This document shows, one piece after another, positions 8,955 to 18,736 of a DNA stretch of 64,000 bases (the first letter of the stretch is position 1; every line of letters begins with the position of its first letter). The DNA is from Opitutia bacterium (GTDB lineage: Bacteria > Verrucomicrobiota > Verrucomicrobiia > Opitutales > Seribacteraceae): positions 1-64,000 of the forward strand of contig JABGWZ010000269.1 of the NCBI GenBank assembly GCA_018675995.1. Reading direction: 5' to 3'. A model generated the notes under the pieces. It did no database searches. It was not told the DNA's origin and was given only the letters and a program-made list of their open reading frames with translations. Made by a program: the position numbers and the translations under genes.

Positions 8955-10784
8955 TTAAATTAGACTATTTAAAGTCCAAAGCAACCAGGCAACGGTTGCA
9001 TATAATGGAAATGCCATTGCCTGCTTCAATGTGTCCATCCATGCTCCAGGCTTAGGTAAGCGGCTTATCAACTTTGGATAAACCGAAAGCAATAGGTACG
9101 GTGTGGATAACCCAAAGGCTATACTTGTAAATACGATTATAGATGACAACCATGGCATCGCCAAAGCTGCTCCCACAGCCACACCCAGAAACGGAGCCAT
9201 GCATGGAGTGGCAACCACTGTGGCTAAAAAGCCGGAAAAGAAAGATCCCAGGTAACCCGATTTTTGAGATAACTTTCCACCCACCCCGGTCATAGACATA
9301 CCGATGTCAAAAACTCCGCTCAAATTGAGTGCAAAAATGAAAAGAAATACAGCCAAGACAAAAACGAAAATAGGCTCCTGTAGTTGAAAACCCCAACCTA
9401 TATCATCTCCAAGGCTTTCCCGCAACCCAAGCAATACCCCAACCAAAATCCAAAAAGAAAGAATCACACCAAGTGTAAAAACCACGCCATGCATCCGAAT
9501 TTTCTTTGGATTTTCTCCTGCTTGCTTAACAAAAGACATAATCTTTAACCCAATTACAGGAAAAACGCAGGGCATAAGATTAAGAATTACACCACCAATG
9601 AAAGCAAATCCAAGAATTCCCCAAAAACTGGCTACCTCAGTTTGAAAAAAAGATTCTTCGCCCTCAAGTGTATTAAGGACAATTTCAGTGGTTAAAATTT
9701 CTGGTAACAAAACGCCCTCGCTATCCGATCCATCAGACACCTGTGGCGGATGGTAAATATATAAAGGAACGCCTTCTCGTCCGTATTTTTGGAGAGTATT
9801 CAAAATGACTGGGCCTCGTTTCGTCCAGTCTGCCTGTAATGCAACCACACCCAACTCATGAAACTTCTCAATAATGGACTCTTCTTTATAAACCCGTTTA
9901 TTAATTTGGCATGATGCACACCAACGGGCGGTAAAATCAATAAATATAGCTCGCCCCTGAGAAAGTAATAACTCCTCTTTTTCAGGGCTCCATTTCTCCC
10001 AGTTGATTTGCACGCCCTTATCGATGGTCTTACCTGGGAAACCCACCCATACACCAAGAGCAAGTAGAACAAAAGCAAGCAATTTTGATAAGGTGACCGA
10101 TCTGGATGATTTAAGAATATGGCTCGTTTTTCCGTACAACCAAATACCCATGGCAACAAGAATGAGTCCAAACATAACCATTAGTTGGTTTAATCCGGTT
10201 TCAATTTCGGGGGTAGATAGAATTTGCTTAGGGGAAACTGGAGAAATTGGGTCCTGACTATCAACTTCCTTGAGATCAAAATTATTTAAAATAGTTTTAG
10301 ACGAAATTGGAATTTCCAAACGAAAATTCTGTTCATAAGGAATACAACTTTCCGGACTGCAAACTAAAGCTGAAAAAGTTCCTTTCAGAATAATTAAATC
10401 ATTTTCGAAACTTGTATTTGCAGTGGTCTCAAAATCAGACTTAAGGAAAAAGTTCCCTTTATGTACAAAGCTAATAGTGCCATCAGATTCATATGATATT
10501 GGCTTAGGAAAAACGGGATTAGATATTTGAACCCCCTTTGGAAGATCCCATTCTATAGTAGTGGGGTATCCGCTTTCACCGGCAGGGTTTGAATAAATAT
10601 GCCAACCATCAGCAAGATTCACTTCCACTATGACAAGGGATCCGTCTCCAACTTTTATACTCTTCGCTTCAGCCGTAATTGATGCATCAATGAGATCGTC
10701 AACCTGCTGGCCAAACCCGAATTGATTAAGTACACAGAAAATTAATAAATTTAATCTCCAATGAAATGAAGCCAGTCTTGGCAT
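8955..10784 (-). CDS. dsbD: DsbD-like thiol:disulfide interchange protein with rearranged domain order
   Basis: N-terminal DsbD-alpha-like (VCSPESCIP), thioredoxin-like gamma (DFTARWCASCQ), then DsbD TM core (NLMPCVFPVIGLK ... VVATPCMAPFLGVAVG). All six redox cysteines present. Confidence 0.86.
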   Translation of the reverse strand: MPRLASFHWRLNLLIFCVLNQFGFGQQVDDLIDASITAEAKSIKVGDGSLVIVEVNLADGWHIYSNPAGESGYPTTIEWDLPKGVQISNPVFPKPISYESDGTISFVHKGNFFLKSDFETTANTSFENDLIILKGTFSALVCSPESCIPYEQNFRLEIPISSKTILNNFDLKEVDSQDPISPVSPKQILSTPEIETGLNQLMVMFGLILVAMGIWLYGKTSHILKSSRSVTLSKLLAFVLLALGVWVGFPGKTIDKGVQINWEKWSPEKEELLLSQGRAIFIDFTARWCASCQINKRVYKEESIIEKFHELGVVALQADWTKRGPVILNTLQKYGREGVPLYIYHPPQVSDGSDSEGVLLPEILTTEIVLNTLEGEESFFQTEVASFWGILGFAFIGGVILNLMPCVFPVIGLKIMSFVKQAGENPKKIRMHGVVFTLGVILSFWILVGVLLGLRESLGDDIGWGFQLQEPIFVFVLAVFLFIFALNLSGVFDIGMSMTGVGGKLSQKSGYLGSFFSGFLATVVATPCMAPFLGVAVGAALAMPWLSSIIVFTSIAFGLSTPYLLLSVYPKLISRLPKPGAWMDTLKQAMAFPLYATVAWLLWTLNSLI

Positions 10785-10802
10785 AGCAATAGAGGGATCG
10801 TC

Positions 10803-12242
10803 TTAGGGTAAAAATAAGTTTTCCTGAAACGTTCCCCTCGAGCTCTCGGCAAATTCCTTGGCCGATGCAGAGAGAGAGGATGGCCAGCTTGTGTATTTAG
10901 GCAGACTGAGTATGAAATGCGTTTTTGGAATTTCATCAAAGCCCACCTCCAAGCTAGAAATAAAATTCTCAAATGTAACCCCCCATGGAAGTTCATCGTA
11001 AATAATTTTACTGCCCCCCTTCATTGATATTCCTAATTTTGCCAAAGCCATTTTTTCAGCTTCCTGCTCACTCGATGGAAGTAAATCAACCGGTGTAATC
11101 GCATAGAACCATTTCATTGCAGTTTCTCTCGTCAAGGAGCTTACAGATGTTGAACTTGTAAATGAAGTAGTGAACCTTTCAAAATTAATATTACCTAATC
11201 CACCGTAATGGGAACGGGGAACCTCAGCACGGTCGAAATCGGGGAGGTTGCCGGAAATTACGAAAACAAGATCTGGATCAAAACTGATAGCAGTGCTTAA
11301 TGCGTACCATGGCCCAACAATCCCAATCGATGGTTTTGTGTAAAGAACTTCTTTGGGATAATATTGGTTTCGTTCCACTTTTATTGATTCTTTGGTTTCG
11401 CCCAAGCTGTTAATCCAATCCTCCGCATATTTCTTATTTTCTTTTGATGCTTTGAGAATAGTTGGACCTAAGGCTGATGCTTCTCTTAAATTCCAATACA
11501 TCACAAGGTTGAAATAGGCGTTGGGAGATAGGCTGAGAATTGATGAAATAAGACCCTTCTTAATTTTGTTAAATTGGATAACAGATTCTTTACTTTCGAG
11601 CACATATGTGCCTACATCGAGGAGGTAAACTACATGCCGACCGTCATAAGTCTTGCCAAGAAAACTTACATCCTTAGGAAGATCAGGTGCATCTAGTTGT
11701 GGTAAAATAGATGGCTTTTTAAAAAGTTCTGACCTGGGATTTGGTTGATCTGAACGATATTTCCCGGAATTTGGCACTGGATCGGATGGTTCATTTGCAA
11801 TTGGAGCCTCAAACTTAACTTCCTCAGGAACAGTTTTCGCAGAGAAAAGAGGTTCACTTAACGGAGGGACCTCAGAAACACTGACAATTGGTTGATCCAA
11901 TGGGTTTTCAGTTTTGCCAAGCCATAAACTTTCCAACTTAAGATCATTTAATATGATATAATAAGCCCCAAACGCAATGAGACCCATATTGATTAGAATG
12001 CTCATAAAGAGCAGGATATTAGATCCCTTACTTCTCTTTACTCGTTTTGACCGAACCGTTGATTTTGAAGCTAGAGAAGATTCAAATAGCTTGCCACCAT
12101 TTTGAATTAAATGATCGTGCCATTTTTGAAACTCTTCCTCAGGCACACCATACTTTTTGCTCTGCTCACTTTTAGAAACATTGCGAATAATCGACTCAAG
12201 GACGATTCTTAGTTTTTGCTCTCCTGAAAATTCGTTGGCCAT
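10803..12242 (-). CDS. Membrane protein with N-terminal transposase OrfA-like HTH, one TM and a vWA-like domain
   Basis: MANEFSGEQKLRIVLESIIRNVSKSEQSKKYGVPEEEFQKWHDHLIQNGGKLFE (HTH_Tnp_1-like); TM ILLFMSILINMGLIAFGAYYIIL; HVVYLLDVGTYVLE (vWA-like). Start moved from 12293 to ATG 12242. Confidence 0.65.
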   Translation of the reverse strand: MANEFSGEQKLRIVLESIIRNVSKSEQSKKYGVPEEEFQKWHDHLIQNGGKLFESSLASKSTVRSKRVKRSKGSNILLFMSILINMGLIAFGAYYIILNDLKLESLWLGKTENPLDQPIVSVSEVPPLSEPLFSAKTVPEEVKFEAPIANEPSDPVPNSGKYRSDQPNPRSELFKKPSILPQLDAPDLPKDVSFLGKTYDGRHVVYLLDVGTYVLESKESVIQFNKIKKGLISSILSLSPNAYFNLVMYWNLREASALGPTILKASKENKKYAEDWINSLGETKESIKVERNQYYPKEVLYTKPSIGIVGPWYALSTAISFDPDLVFVISGNLPDFDRAEVPRSHYGGLGNINFERFTTSFTSSTSVSSLTRETAMKWFYAITPVDLLPSSEQEAEKMALAKLGISMKGGSKIIYDELPWGVTFENFISSLEVGFDEIPKTHFILSLPKYTSWPSSLSASAKEFAESSRGTFQENLFLP

Positions 12243-12255
12243 TAGAGTTGTATTA

Positions 12256-12993
12256 TTAAACGATGAACCTTTCGCGCGCAACAGCCAAACCACTCAACGC
12301 AGCAGTCTCTACCCGCAATGTATTCTTCCCTAAAGTGAAGAAAGAAAAACCACTTTCCTTGGCTAAATCCTCTTCACCTTGGCTCCACCCACCCTCCGGT
12401 CCAATAAAAATTGTGATTATTGAAACCCGAGAAAAAGAGATATCTTCACACTTTTCAGCGAAAGAAGACAAACTACCAAATAGCACTACTTCCTTGTCAT
12501 CCATTTTCTCAAGGTGATTTGAAAACCTCACCGGTGTATCAAATACGGGGATCCACGGGTTTCCAGACTGCTTACAGGCTTCTCGGGCAATTTTTTCCCA
12601 TTTTTGTATTTTATTCAGAATATTGCTGTCCTTTAATTTAGCTTCAGTCCTATCCGTAAGGAGGGGAAACAAGCGGTCTACTCCCAACTCAGTTAATGGG
12701 CGGATCATATCTTCCCATCGATTTCCCTTAAGTAAGGAAATTCCCATTTGAAAGAAAGGTTTCGGCCTTGGAGCAAGCCTCTTTTCCAAAACAGCTAATT
12801 GAACACTCCTTTTAGCTACTTTTTCTATCTTAGTTTTATAAACAGCACCCTGTCCATTTAAGGCTTCAACATCGTCACCTTCTCCCAATCGTAAGACTTT
12901 GAGGAGATGATGACTTTCGACTTCATCCAAATGAATCGTACTCTCATTAGCTGCGGAAATTTGTTCAAAAAAAGTTCTGATTGTGCGGGACAT
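12256..12993 (-). CDS. rsmE: 16S rRNA (uracil1498-N3)-methyltransferase
   Basis: SHHLLKVLRLGEGD, QMGISLLKGNRWEDMIRPLTELGVDRLFPLLTDRT, IFIGPEGGWS, GKNTLRVETA. Confidence 0.92.
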   Translation of the reverse strand: MSRTIRTFFEQISAANESTIHLDEVESHHLLKVLRLGEGDDVEALNGQGAVYKTKIEKVAKRSVQLAVLEKRLAPRPKPFFQMGISLLKGNRWEDMIRPLTELGVDRLFPLLTDRTEAKLKDSNILNKIQKWEKIAREACKQSGNPWIPVFDTPVRFSNHLEKMDDKEVVLFGSLSSFAEKCEDISFSRVSIITIFIGPEGGWSQGEEDLAKESGFSFFTLGKNTLRVETAALSGLAVARERFIV

Positions 12994-13090
12994 ATTAGTT
13001 GTTTAAAGAAAAAGAGTTCCATTTGGCAATCTTCCTGTACCCTGAATATTATGAATAAAGTTTTTAAATCCTACAAGCAGTCAACTCCCA

Positions 13091-13660
13091 ATGAGAATTA
13101 GTGGAGGACAAGCAAAGGGAATTCCGTTACATGTTCCCAAAGGTGTAAATTTAAGACCGGCCACAGAAGCAAACCGAGAAAGATTATTTTCATCCTTGGG
13201 CGAAAGTATTATCCAAGCATCTTTTCTTGATTTATTTGCCGGAACTGGATCGTATGGACTAGAAGCCATTAGCCGGGGGGCACAAGACGGAGTTTTTGTA
13301 GAGAACAATCGAAAGGCACAAAGCTCCCTCAAAAATAATTTAGCTAAGGTATGTAAAAGTGCTCATGTCAACCCAAGCTGTGGAACCGTTCAGTGCCGAG
13401 ATGTTATAGAATTCCTCAAAAATGAAAACCAATCATTTGACCTAGTTTTCCTTGACCCCCCCTACCCTTTGTTTCCAAAAATTGGAAATCTACTTTTTGA
13501 AATAATCAGGGAAAAAGAGATATTGAAAAAAGATGGTCTCCTCATTCACGAAGCACCATCGGAGGCAGATGATAATTTCACTGGATGGAAAATCCTCAGA
13601 AAAACTGGCAAAAGTAAAAGAGGGTCACCCCAGTTTCGATTCTTTCAATTATTGGATTAG
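13091..13660 (+). CDS. rsmD: 16S rRNA (guanine966-N2)-methyltransferase
   Basis: MRISGGQAKGIPL, FLDLFAGTGSYGLEAISRGA, FLDPPY motif. Confidence 0.93.
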   Translation: MRISGGQAKGIPLHVPKGVNLRPATEANRERLFSSLGESIIQASFLDLFAGTGSYGLEAISRGAQDGVFVENNRKAQSSLKNNLAKVCKSAHVNPSCGTVQCRDVIEFLKNENQSFDLVFLDPPYPLFPKIGNLLFEIIREKEILKKDGLLIHEAPSEADDNFTGWKILRKTGKSKRGSPQFRFFQLLD

Positions 13661-14394
13661 GGGTTCCAAAATTGCCCGACAACCTGACTCAAGGAAGCAA
13701 CAACAGCTGTTTCCTGCCTGAGAACTCGAGATCCCATTGAAAGCAAAGTAAAATCTTGGTTCCGTAATTGATCTCTTTCAGATTTGGACCAACCCCGTTC
13801 TGGACCAACCGCAAGTGTAAAATGATCGAATTTATTCAAAATCATAGAACAGATTGCTTTTTTACTTTCATAATTATCCATCGCTATACGACAGGATTGC
13901 CCAGGTTGAGCGATTAGGCAGTCGCTCAGATCCTTCCAAACTTCACACACAGGTATATGGGTCGAGAAAGACTGCTCAGCCCCTTTTTTAATTTTATCCC
14001 GCCACTCGCCGGTTTCCCACAACCGGCTCTTTCGGTAAGAATTTTCCGACTTATCAGCCCCAAAAAAATGTATTTCTTTCACTCCCATCGAGGTGGCTTG
14101 ATCAAGAATTTTCCGACAAGTTTGCGGTCGTGACAACCCCACAATTAAGTTGACCGGAAAGTGATCACTTGAATCACCCTCATTCCATTTGACCGACATC
14201 CTCAGAGAAACTTTCGACTTTTCAAGCAGCTTAGCTTTTCCTTTCGGACCATTTAGAACCCCTACATCCAATTCACTCCCAACCTCCAATTTTAAAACCT
14301 TAACCACATGCTCAGCAATTTTCCCGTCGATAGGAAATTCGAAAAAAGGGAGTTTCTCATCGAGAAGAATAATATTCAATTCATGCAGAGCCAA
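13657..14394 (-). CDS. RsmE-family rRNA methyltransferase paralogue
   Basis: AEHVVKVLKLEVGSELDV, LIVGLSRPQTCRKILDQATSMGVKEIHFFGADKSE, AVGPERGWS, GSRVLRQETA. Confidence 0.85.
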   Translation of the reverse strand: MALHELNIILLDEKLPFFEFPIDGKIAEHVVKVLKLEVGSELDVGVLNGPKGKAKLLEKSKVSLRMSVKWNEGDSSDHFPVNLIVGLSRPQTCRKILDQATSMGVKEIHFFGADKSENSYRKSRLWETGEWRDKIKKGAEQSFSTHIPVCEVWKDLSDCLIAQPGQSCRIAMDNYESKKAICSMILNKFDHFTLAVGPERGWSKSERDQLRNQDFTLLSMGSRVLRQETAVVASLSQVVGQFWNP

Positions 14395-16136
14395 AGGGCT
14401 TGGTATGGGCGCAATGTCAGATTACCCTCTTCAAGAATTAACTCGCCACCTTTAATTAAATCTCTTGCTTTCTCGTTAGGAAAATAAGTAAGGACAATTT
14501 CTTTTTTCTTAATCTCAACCTCCTCACTCGAAAAATTAAAAAGACAAAGAATCGTCTGATTTCCATCCACTGACTTTCGTTCCAAGGCGAAAACTTTTTT
14601 CCCAAAATCTAAAATTTCTTGTGTAGCATCAGGATGAAATGCCGGACAGGATGCCCTTCTACGTAAAACACGGGTATACCATTCAAATATTCCACCGGAA
14701 TTCTCTTCTTGATTTTTCAGTAGATCATTTAATTCCTCACGATCCCACTTCCTTCGATTTATCCTTCGATTTTGTCCACTTTCCTTTACGCCTTTGTCGT
14801 AATTTGGGGTTCCACAAAGAGAGTGAAAATAAACCGCGGGAATCCCCTTCATCGCAAGGGCAATTGCTTGGGAACATAAAAACCTTTTTTTTCCCAGATT
14901 GGTATTCTTTTTATTGGAAAGTGCACCATAAAAAGTGGCATTTAATTCGTAAGGGAATTCTGAACCGTCTTCCATTTTACGCATCGATACCCTGCCCCCT
15001 GTACTTTTTATTTCTTCAGCTAAATCCAAGATCTCCTTCGTTGGCAGAATACCCTCAAGCGGCCGAACCCCGATCCCATCGTGACTGGCAGTAAAGTTTA
15101 GAAAATGACAGCCTTTGGGAGGCGGAGCTAAGTTTGTCGCCCAGTCCGAGACATGCTCTGCAGTTCCACGCAGCAAACCGTGAAGCAAAAGCGGAGGCAG
15201 AGAAAATTGGTAAACGGCATGGGCTTCATCCCCCTTACCAAAATAAGAAATATTTTCTTTGTGAGGAACATTTGTCTCTGTAAGAATAAGAACCTCTGGT
15301 GCAACCACATCTATTACATTTCTAATCAACTTAATAACCTCGTGTGTTTCCGGTAAGTGTAAACAGTTCGTGCCAATTTTTTTCCACAAAAATGCCACAG
15401 CATCAAGACGCAAAATTCGACATCCGAGAGACGCATAGAACATGATAATGTCAAGGAACTCAAACAATAGGTCCGGGCATGTCCAGTCCAAGTCTACCTG
15501 ATCCGCACTAAATGTTGTCCACACTTGCCTCTCTCCGATACGAGTTTGATAGGGGGTAAGAAGTGGACTTGCTCGAGGTCTAACAACTGATGAGAGATCT
15601 GCCTCCTCATCCCCTTCCATAATATAATTTCGTCCAGGTTCAACACCGGAAATATACTCCTTAAACCATGGGCTTTTCGATGAGCAATGATTAAGTACTA
15701 GATCAAACATTAACTCAAATTCCTCAGATAAACGAGAGACATCATCCCAATTTCCATATCGCTCATCAACCTCCCGATAGTCGACAACCGAGAATCCATC
15801 ATCCGAAGTCCATGGATAAAAAGGCAAAATATGAATGGCGGAAAAAGCGCCTTTAAGGTTTGCAGTACAAAATTCCTTGAGTGAATGGAGTGAATTTTCT
15901 CCCTGACTTGTAACCATATCCGCATAAGTGATAAGTACAGAATCTTTCTGAGAGAGAGGCTTTGCTGAAAGTGATGTCCTGTTTTTACCTACTCCATAGC
16001 GTCCGATCATTCGGTAAAACCGCTCAAGTAAATCGTCCGCTCTTTCCACACCGTAAAGTTTGGTGAATCTCTTACGGATCGTTTTTAGCTTAGCGATGGA
16101 AACATGCTTATGTGATGATGATGTGGCTGAGATCAT
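14376..16136 (-). CDS. GH13 subfamily 18-like glycoside phosphorylase (sucrose/glucosylglycerate phosphorylase-like)
   Basis: HILPFYPWTSDDGFSVVDYREVDERYGNWDDV, RILRLDAVAFLWK (nucleophile Asp), ILTETNVPHKENISYFG (acid/base Glu), ASHDGIGVRPLEG. Confidence 0.87.
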   Translation of the reverse strand: MISATSSSHKHVSIAKLKTIRKRFTKLYGVERADDLLERFYRMIGRYGVGKNRTSLSAKPLSQKDSVLITYADMVTSQGENSLHSLKEFCTANLKGAFSAIHILPFYPWTSDDGFSVVDYREVDERYGNWDDVSRLSEEFELMFDLVLNHCSSKSPWFKEYISGVEPGRNYIMEGDEEADLSSVVRPRASPLLTPYQTRIGERQVWTTFSADQVDLDWTCPDLLFEFLDIIMFYASLGCRILRLDAVAFLWKKIGTNCLHLPETHEVIKLIRNVIDVVAPEVLILTETNVPHKENISYFGKGDEAHAVYQFSLPPLLLHGLLRGTAEHVSDWATNLAPPPKGCHFLNFTASHDGIGVRPLEGILPTKEILDLAEEIKSTGGRVSMRKMEDGSEFPYELNATFYGALSNKKNTNLGKKRFLCSQAIALAMKGIPAVYFHSLCGTPNYDKGVKESGQNRRINRRKWDREELNDLLKNQEENSGGIFEWYTRVLRRRASCPAFHPDATQEILDFGKKVFALERKSVDGNQTILCLFNFSSEEVEIKKKEIVLTYFPNEKARDLIKGGELILEEGNLTLRPYQALWLCMN

Positions 16137-16141
16137 GTTAT

Positions 16142-17398
16142 TTAATAACCAGTTATGCTAGCAATAAAAGCACGCAAGTTACTGCGAACTACGGAATAAG
16201 AATAAAACTGTCGGGCCACCTCATAATTATGGTCAACAATATCGCGGCGCAAATTTGCATCCAGAAGAATTTGCTTGACCCGCTTGGCAACAGTAGGAGT
16301 TACAAAGCCATCCATGGTTAGCAGACGAAAACCCTTAGGCTCAATATCACGAACAAAGATTGAGTACCGGTTAATCAGAACCGGTTTACGGAAATAAATT
16401 GCTTCCAAAAGTGCATTGCCAAATCCTTCGTACAAACTTGGGTAAGTAACAAAATCAGCATGCAAGTAGAGATCCCATAGAGTATAAATTTTCTTCCCCT
16501 CCGAATCTCGTTGCCTAACTTCCCCAACTCGGTCAGCTACAACTCGCATATCAACACCCTCCTCTTTAGCAAGTTGCTCAAGCATTCCAAGATACTCATA
16601 TCCTTCATCTCCAGCTTCATGTGAGATAACAAGTTTACAGCGGGGGTCTTTTAGCAGGCTGACCAACTTTATGGCCTGCTCAATTCCCTTCCTTGGAACA
16701 ACACGGGTCGGTTGAAGTATAAAAAAATCATCGTCCGCCAATCCAAGTTCGGCCCTAACATCAGATGCATAATCGTCCATGCGATCGGGCGGGTTATCAA
16801 AATCAAAAACATTAGGAATTACAAGTGATGATAATCCCTTTCGCAATGCAAGTTGCTCCTGAGCTTCCTGGTTAATAACAACATTTCGCATGTTTGGGAA
16901 TTTTGGAGGAAAACTCATATCGAGGTATTCTGGTACTGAATTTACCGAAAAGCGGGTTCGCTCCCAGGAAAAATCGTGATGATGAGCAATAGCAGGTATC
17001 TGAGTTTCAGAAAGAAATTCTGTTAAAGCAATGCCTAGCGGAACATGCATAGGGATGGCTAAACAATTTTGGGGTATCAGTATATCGATATCATACTTCT
17101 CCACAAATCGATAAAGCGTGCTTTTTAAATAGTCAACTAGGTCCCTTATTCTTTCAGATACAAAACGGTCTCTTTGTCCTGAGCCCCAAATTCTTTCATT
17201 AATCCACTTATTCTCCGAAAAACCAAAATAAGCTTCAGGCACAACAAAACTAATATCTGGATCCCGGTCGCTTTGCCCACTATACCAGTAGCTAATGTGA
17301 CGATCCTCCCATAAAACTTCCGCCCACTTTGCACTCTCGAGCGAGACTCCGTCTTGACCTGCAAACCGTGTGGAAATGAACCCAATATTTTTTGACAT
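16142..17398 (-). CDS. GT4-like glycosyltransferase
   Basis: [78 protein letters not shown]. Start moved from 17467 to ATG 17398. Confidence 0.85.
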   Translation of the reverse strand: MSKNIGFISTRFAGQDGVSLESAKWAEVLWEDRHISYWYSGQSDRDPDISFVVPEAYFGFSENKWINERIWGSGQRDRFVSERIRDLVDYLKSTLYRFVEKYDIDILIPQNCLAIPMHVPLGIALTEFLSETQIPAIAHHHDFSWERTRFSVNSVPEYLDMSFPPKFPNMRNVVINQEAQEQLALRKGLSSLVIPNVFDFDNPPDRMDDYASDVRAELGLADDDFFILQPTRVVPRKGIEQAIKLVSLLKDPRCKLVISHEAGDEGYEYLGMLEQLAKEEGVDMRVVADRVGEVRQRDSEGKKIYTLWDLYLHADFVTYPSLYEGFGNALLEAIYFRKPVLINRYSIFVRDIEPKGFRLLTMDGFVTPTVAKRVKQILLDANLRRDIVDHNYEVARQFYSYSVVRSNLRAFIASITGY

Positions 17399-17551
17399 TT
17401 TAATTAAATTCTTGGTTATATACCAAATTTTAAACTTATTATAAAATATACCTTCTGGAGGAACCATGTTATTTTTTCAATTAATAAAAGAAAAAATACA
17501 GATTGTCGTGGCAAGATTTTGAAATATGCCTTAAAGCGTTTGTCACATATT

Positions 17552-18736
17552 ATGTTAGAAACTAGTGCCAAAGAATTTAATCTCGGAAGTTTGCTCAAGG
17601 ATTTGCCAACTCAAATTGATAAATTGAAGGAATTCAGAAAATTGGTCCTGACGGACGCAGTTTTACTGGGTGAAATTCCGTCACCAACTTTTAACGAAGA
17701 AGATCGTATAAGGCTAACTGTAGACAGATTTCGGGAAAACGGACTTGTTGACCCTGAAATTGATGAGCATGGGAATGCATCCGCAATTTTAAACGGGACT
17801 GAGGGGAGATCTTCGATTTTGGTTATGGCACACGCAGATTCTGTCTTTGATGCAAATACCCAACATGTTCTTAATGTGGGTCCGGATACAATTACGGGAC
17901 CGGGAATTTCTGATAATGCAATTGGGTTGGCAACTGTCGTCGCACTGCCCAAGTTACTTGAAATGCTTGGTATTAAGTTTAAGGATGATTTAATTTTTCT
18001 TGCCAACACAAAAAGTCTCGGTCGGGGTAACTTGAATGGTGCACGATACTTTCTAGACACAATGAAACGACCAATTAGAGCTGGCGTATGTGTTGAGGGG
18101 GCAAGCCAGGGAAGATTAAGTTACTCTGGTTTAGGTACCCTGAGGGGAGAAATACGTTTGGAAATTCCGGGGAATTACGACTGGAACCGATTTGGTTCTT
18201 CCGGTGCAGTAGGTCAGTTAACTCGGGTGATCAACCAGTTACTCGAAATCCCTCTTCCTAAAGAACCAAAAACTAAGATGATTCTTGGTGGGCTAAGTTG
18301 TGGAACGACATACAATAAAACTCCCAAGAGAGGAACTTTAAGATTCGAAATTACCAGCGAAGAGGATCAGGTAATTGATGATTTGAGGCAAAAAGTAGAC
18401 GACCTCTGTGAACAATGCTCACTCGAAAACGGAACTAAAGTCTACCTTGAAGTGGTTGCCACAAGACCGAATTGCGGTATCCCTTTCACTCATCCATTGG
18501 TAAAAGCCACACGCTCAATCATGAGCGAATTGGGGGTCACCCCGGAAGTTAATCCCAGTACAGGCGATTTAAATGTTCTTATCGAGGCAGGTCATCCAGG
18601 AGTAACCCTTGGATTGACAACTGCGGAAAACATTGGAGAGGAAAATGAAAGTCTTCATCTAGAACCACTACCCGCTGGAATCGCTCAACTTATAACTCTC
18701 CTTCAGGCAATCGACATGGGACTTTGCGAATTATGA
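17552..18736 (+). CDS. M20 metallopeptidase-fold protein, catalytic Glu pair apparently lost
   Basis: MAHADSVFD (HxD), TGPGISDNAIGLA (Asp ligand), CVEGASQG, SLHLEPLP (His ligand), but NTKSLGRGNLNGAR where GEEGLGNLRGAR is expected. Confidence 0.75.
   Translation: MLETSAKEFNLGSLLKDLPTQIDKLKEFRKLVLTDAVLLGEIPSPTFNEEDRIRLTVDRFRENGLVDPEIDEHGNASAILNGTEGRSSILVMAHADSVFDANTQHVLNVGPDTITGPGISDNAIGLATVVALPKLLEMLGIKFKDDLIFLANTKSLGRGNLNGARYFLDTMKRPIRAGVCVEGASQGRLSYSGLGTLRGEIRLEIPGNYDWNRFGSSGAVGQLTRVINQLLEIPLPKEPKTKMILGGLSCGTTYNKTPKRGTLRFEITSEEDQVIDDLRQKVDDLCEQCSLENGTKVYLEVVATRPNCGIPFTHPLVKATRSIMSELGVTPEVNPSTGDLNVLIEAGHPGVTLGLTTAENIGEENESLHLEPLPAGIAQLITLLQAIDMGLCEL

Noticed and set aside
10803-12242. Insertion sequence or transposase gene
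   Set aside because: Only the OrfA-like HTH is present; no DDE catalytic domain, inverted repeats or target duplications seen.
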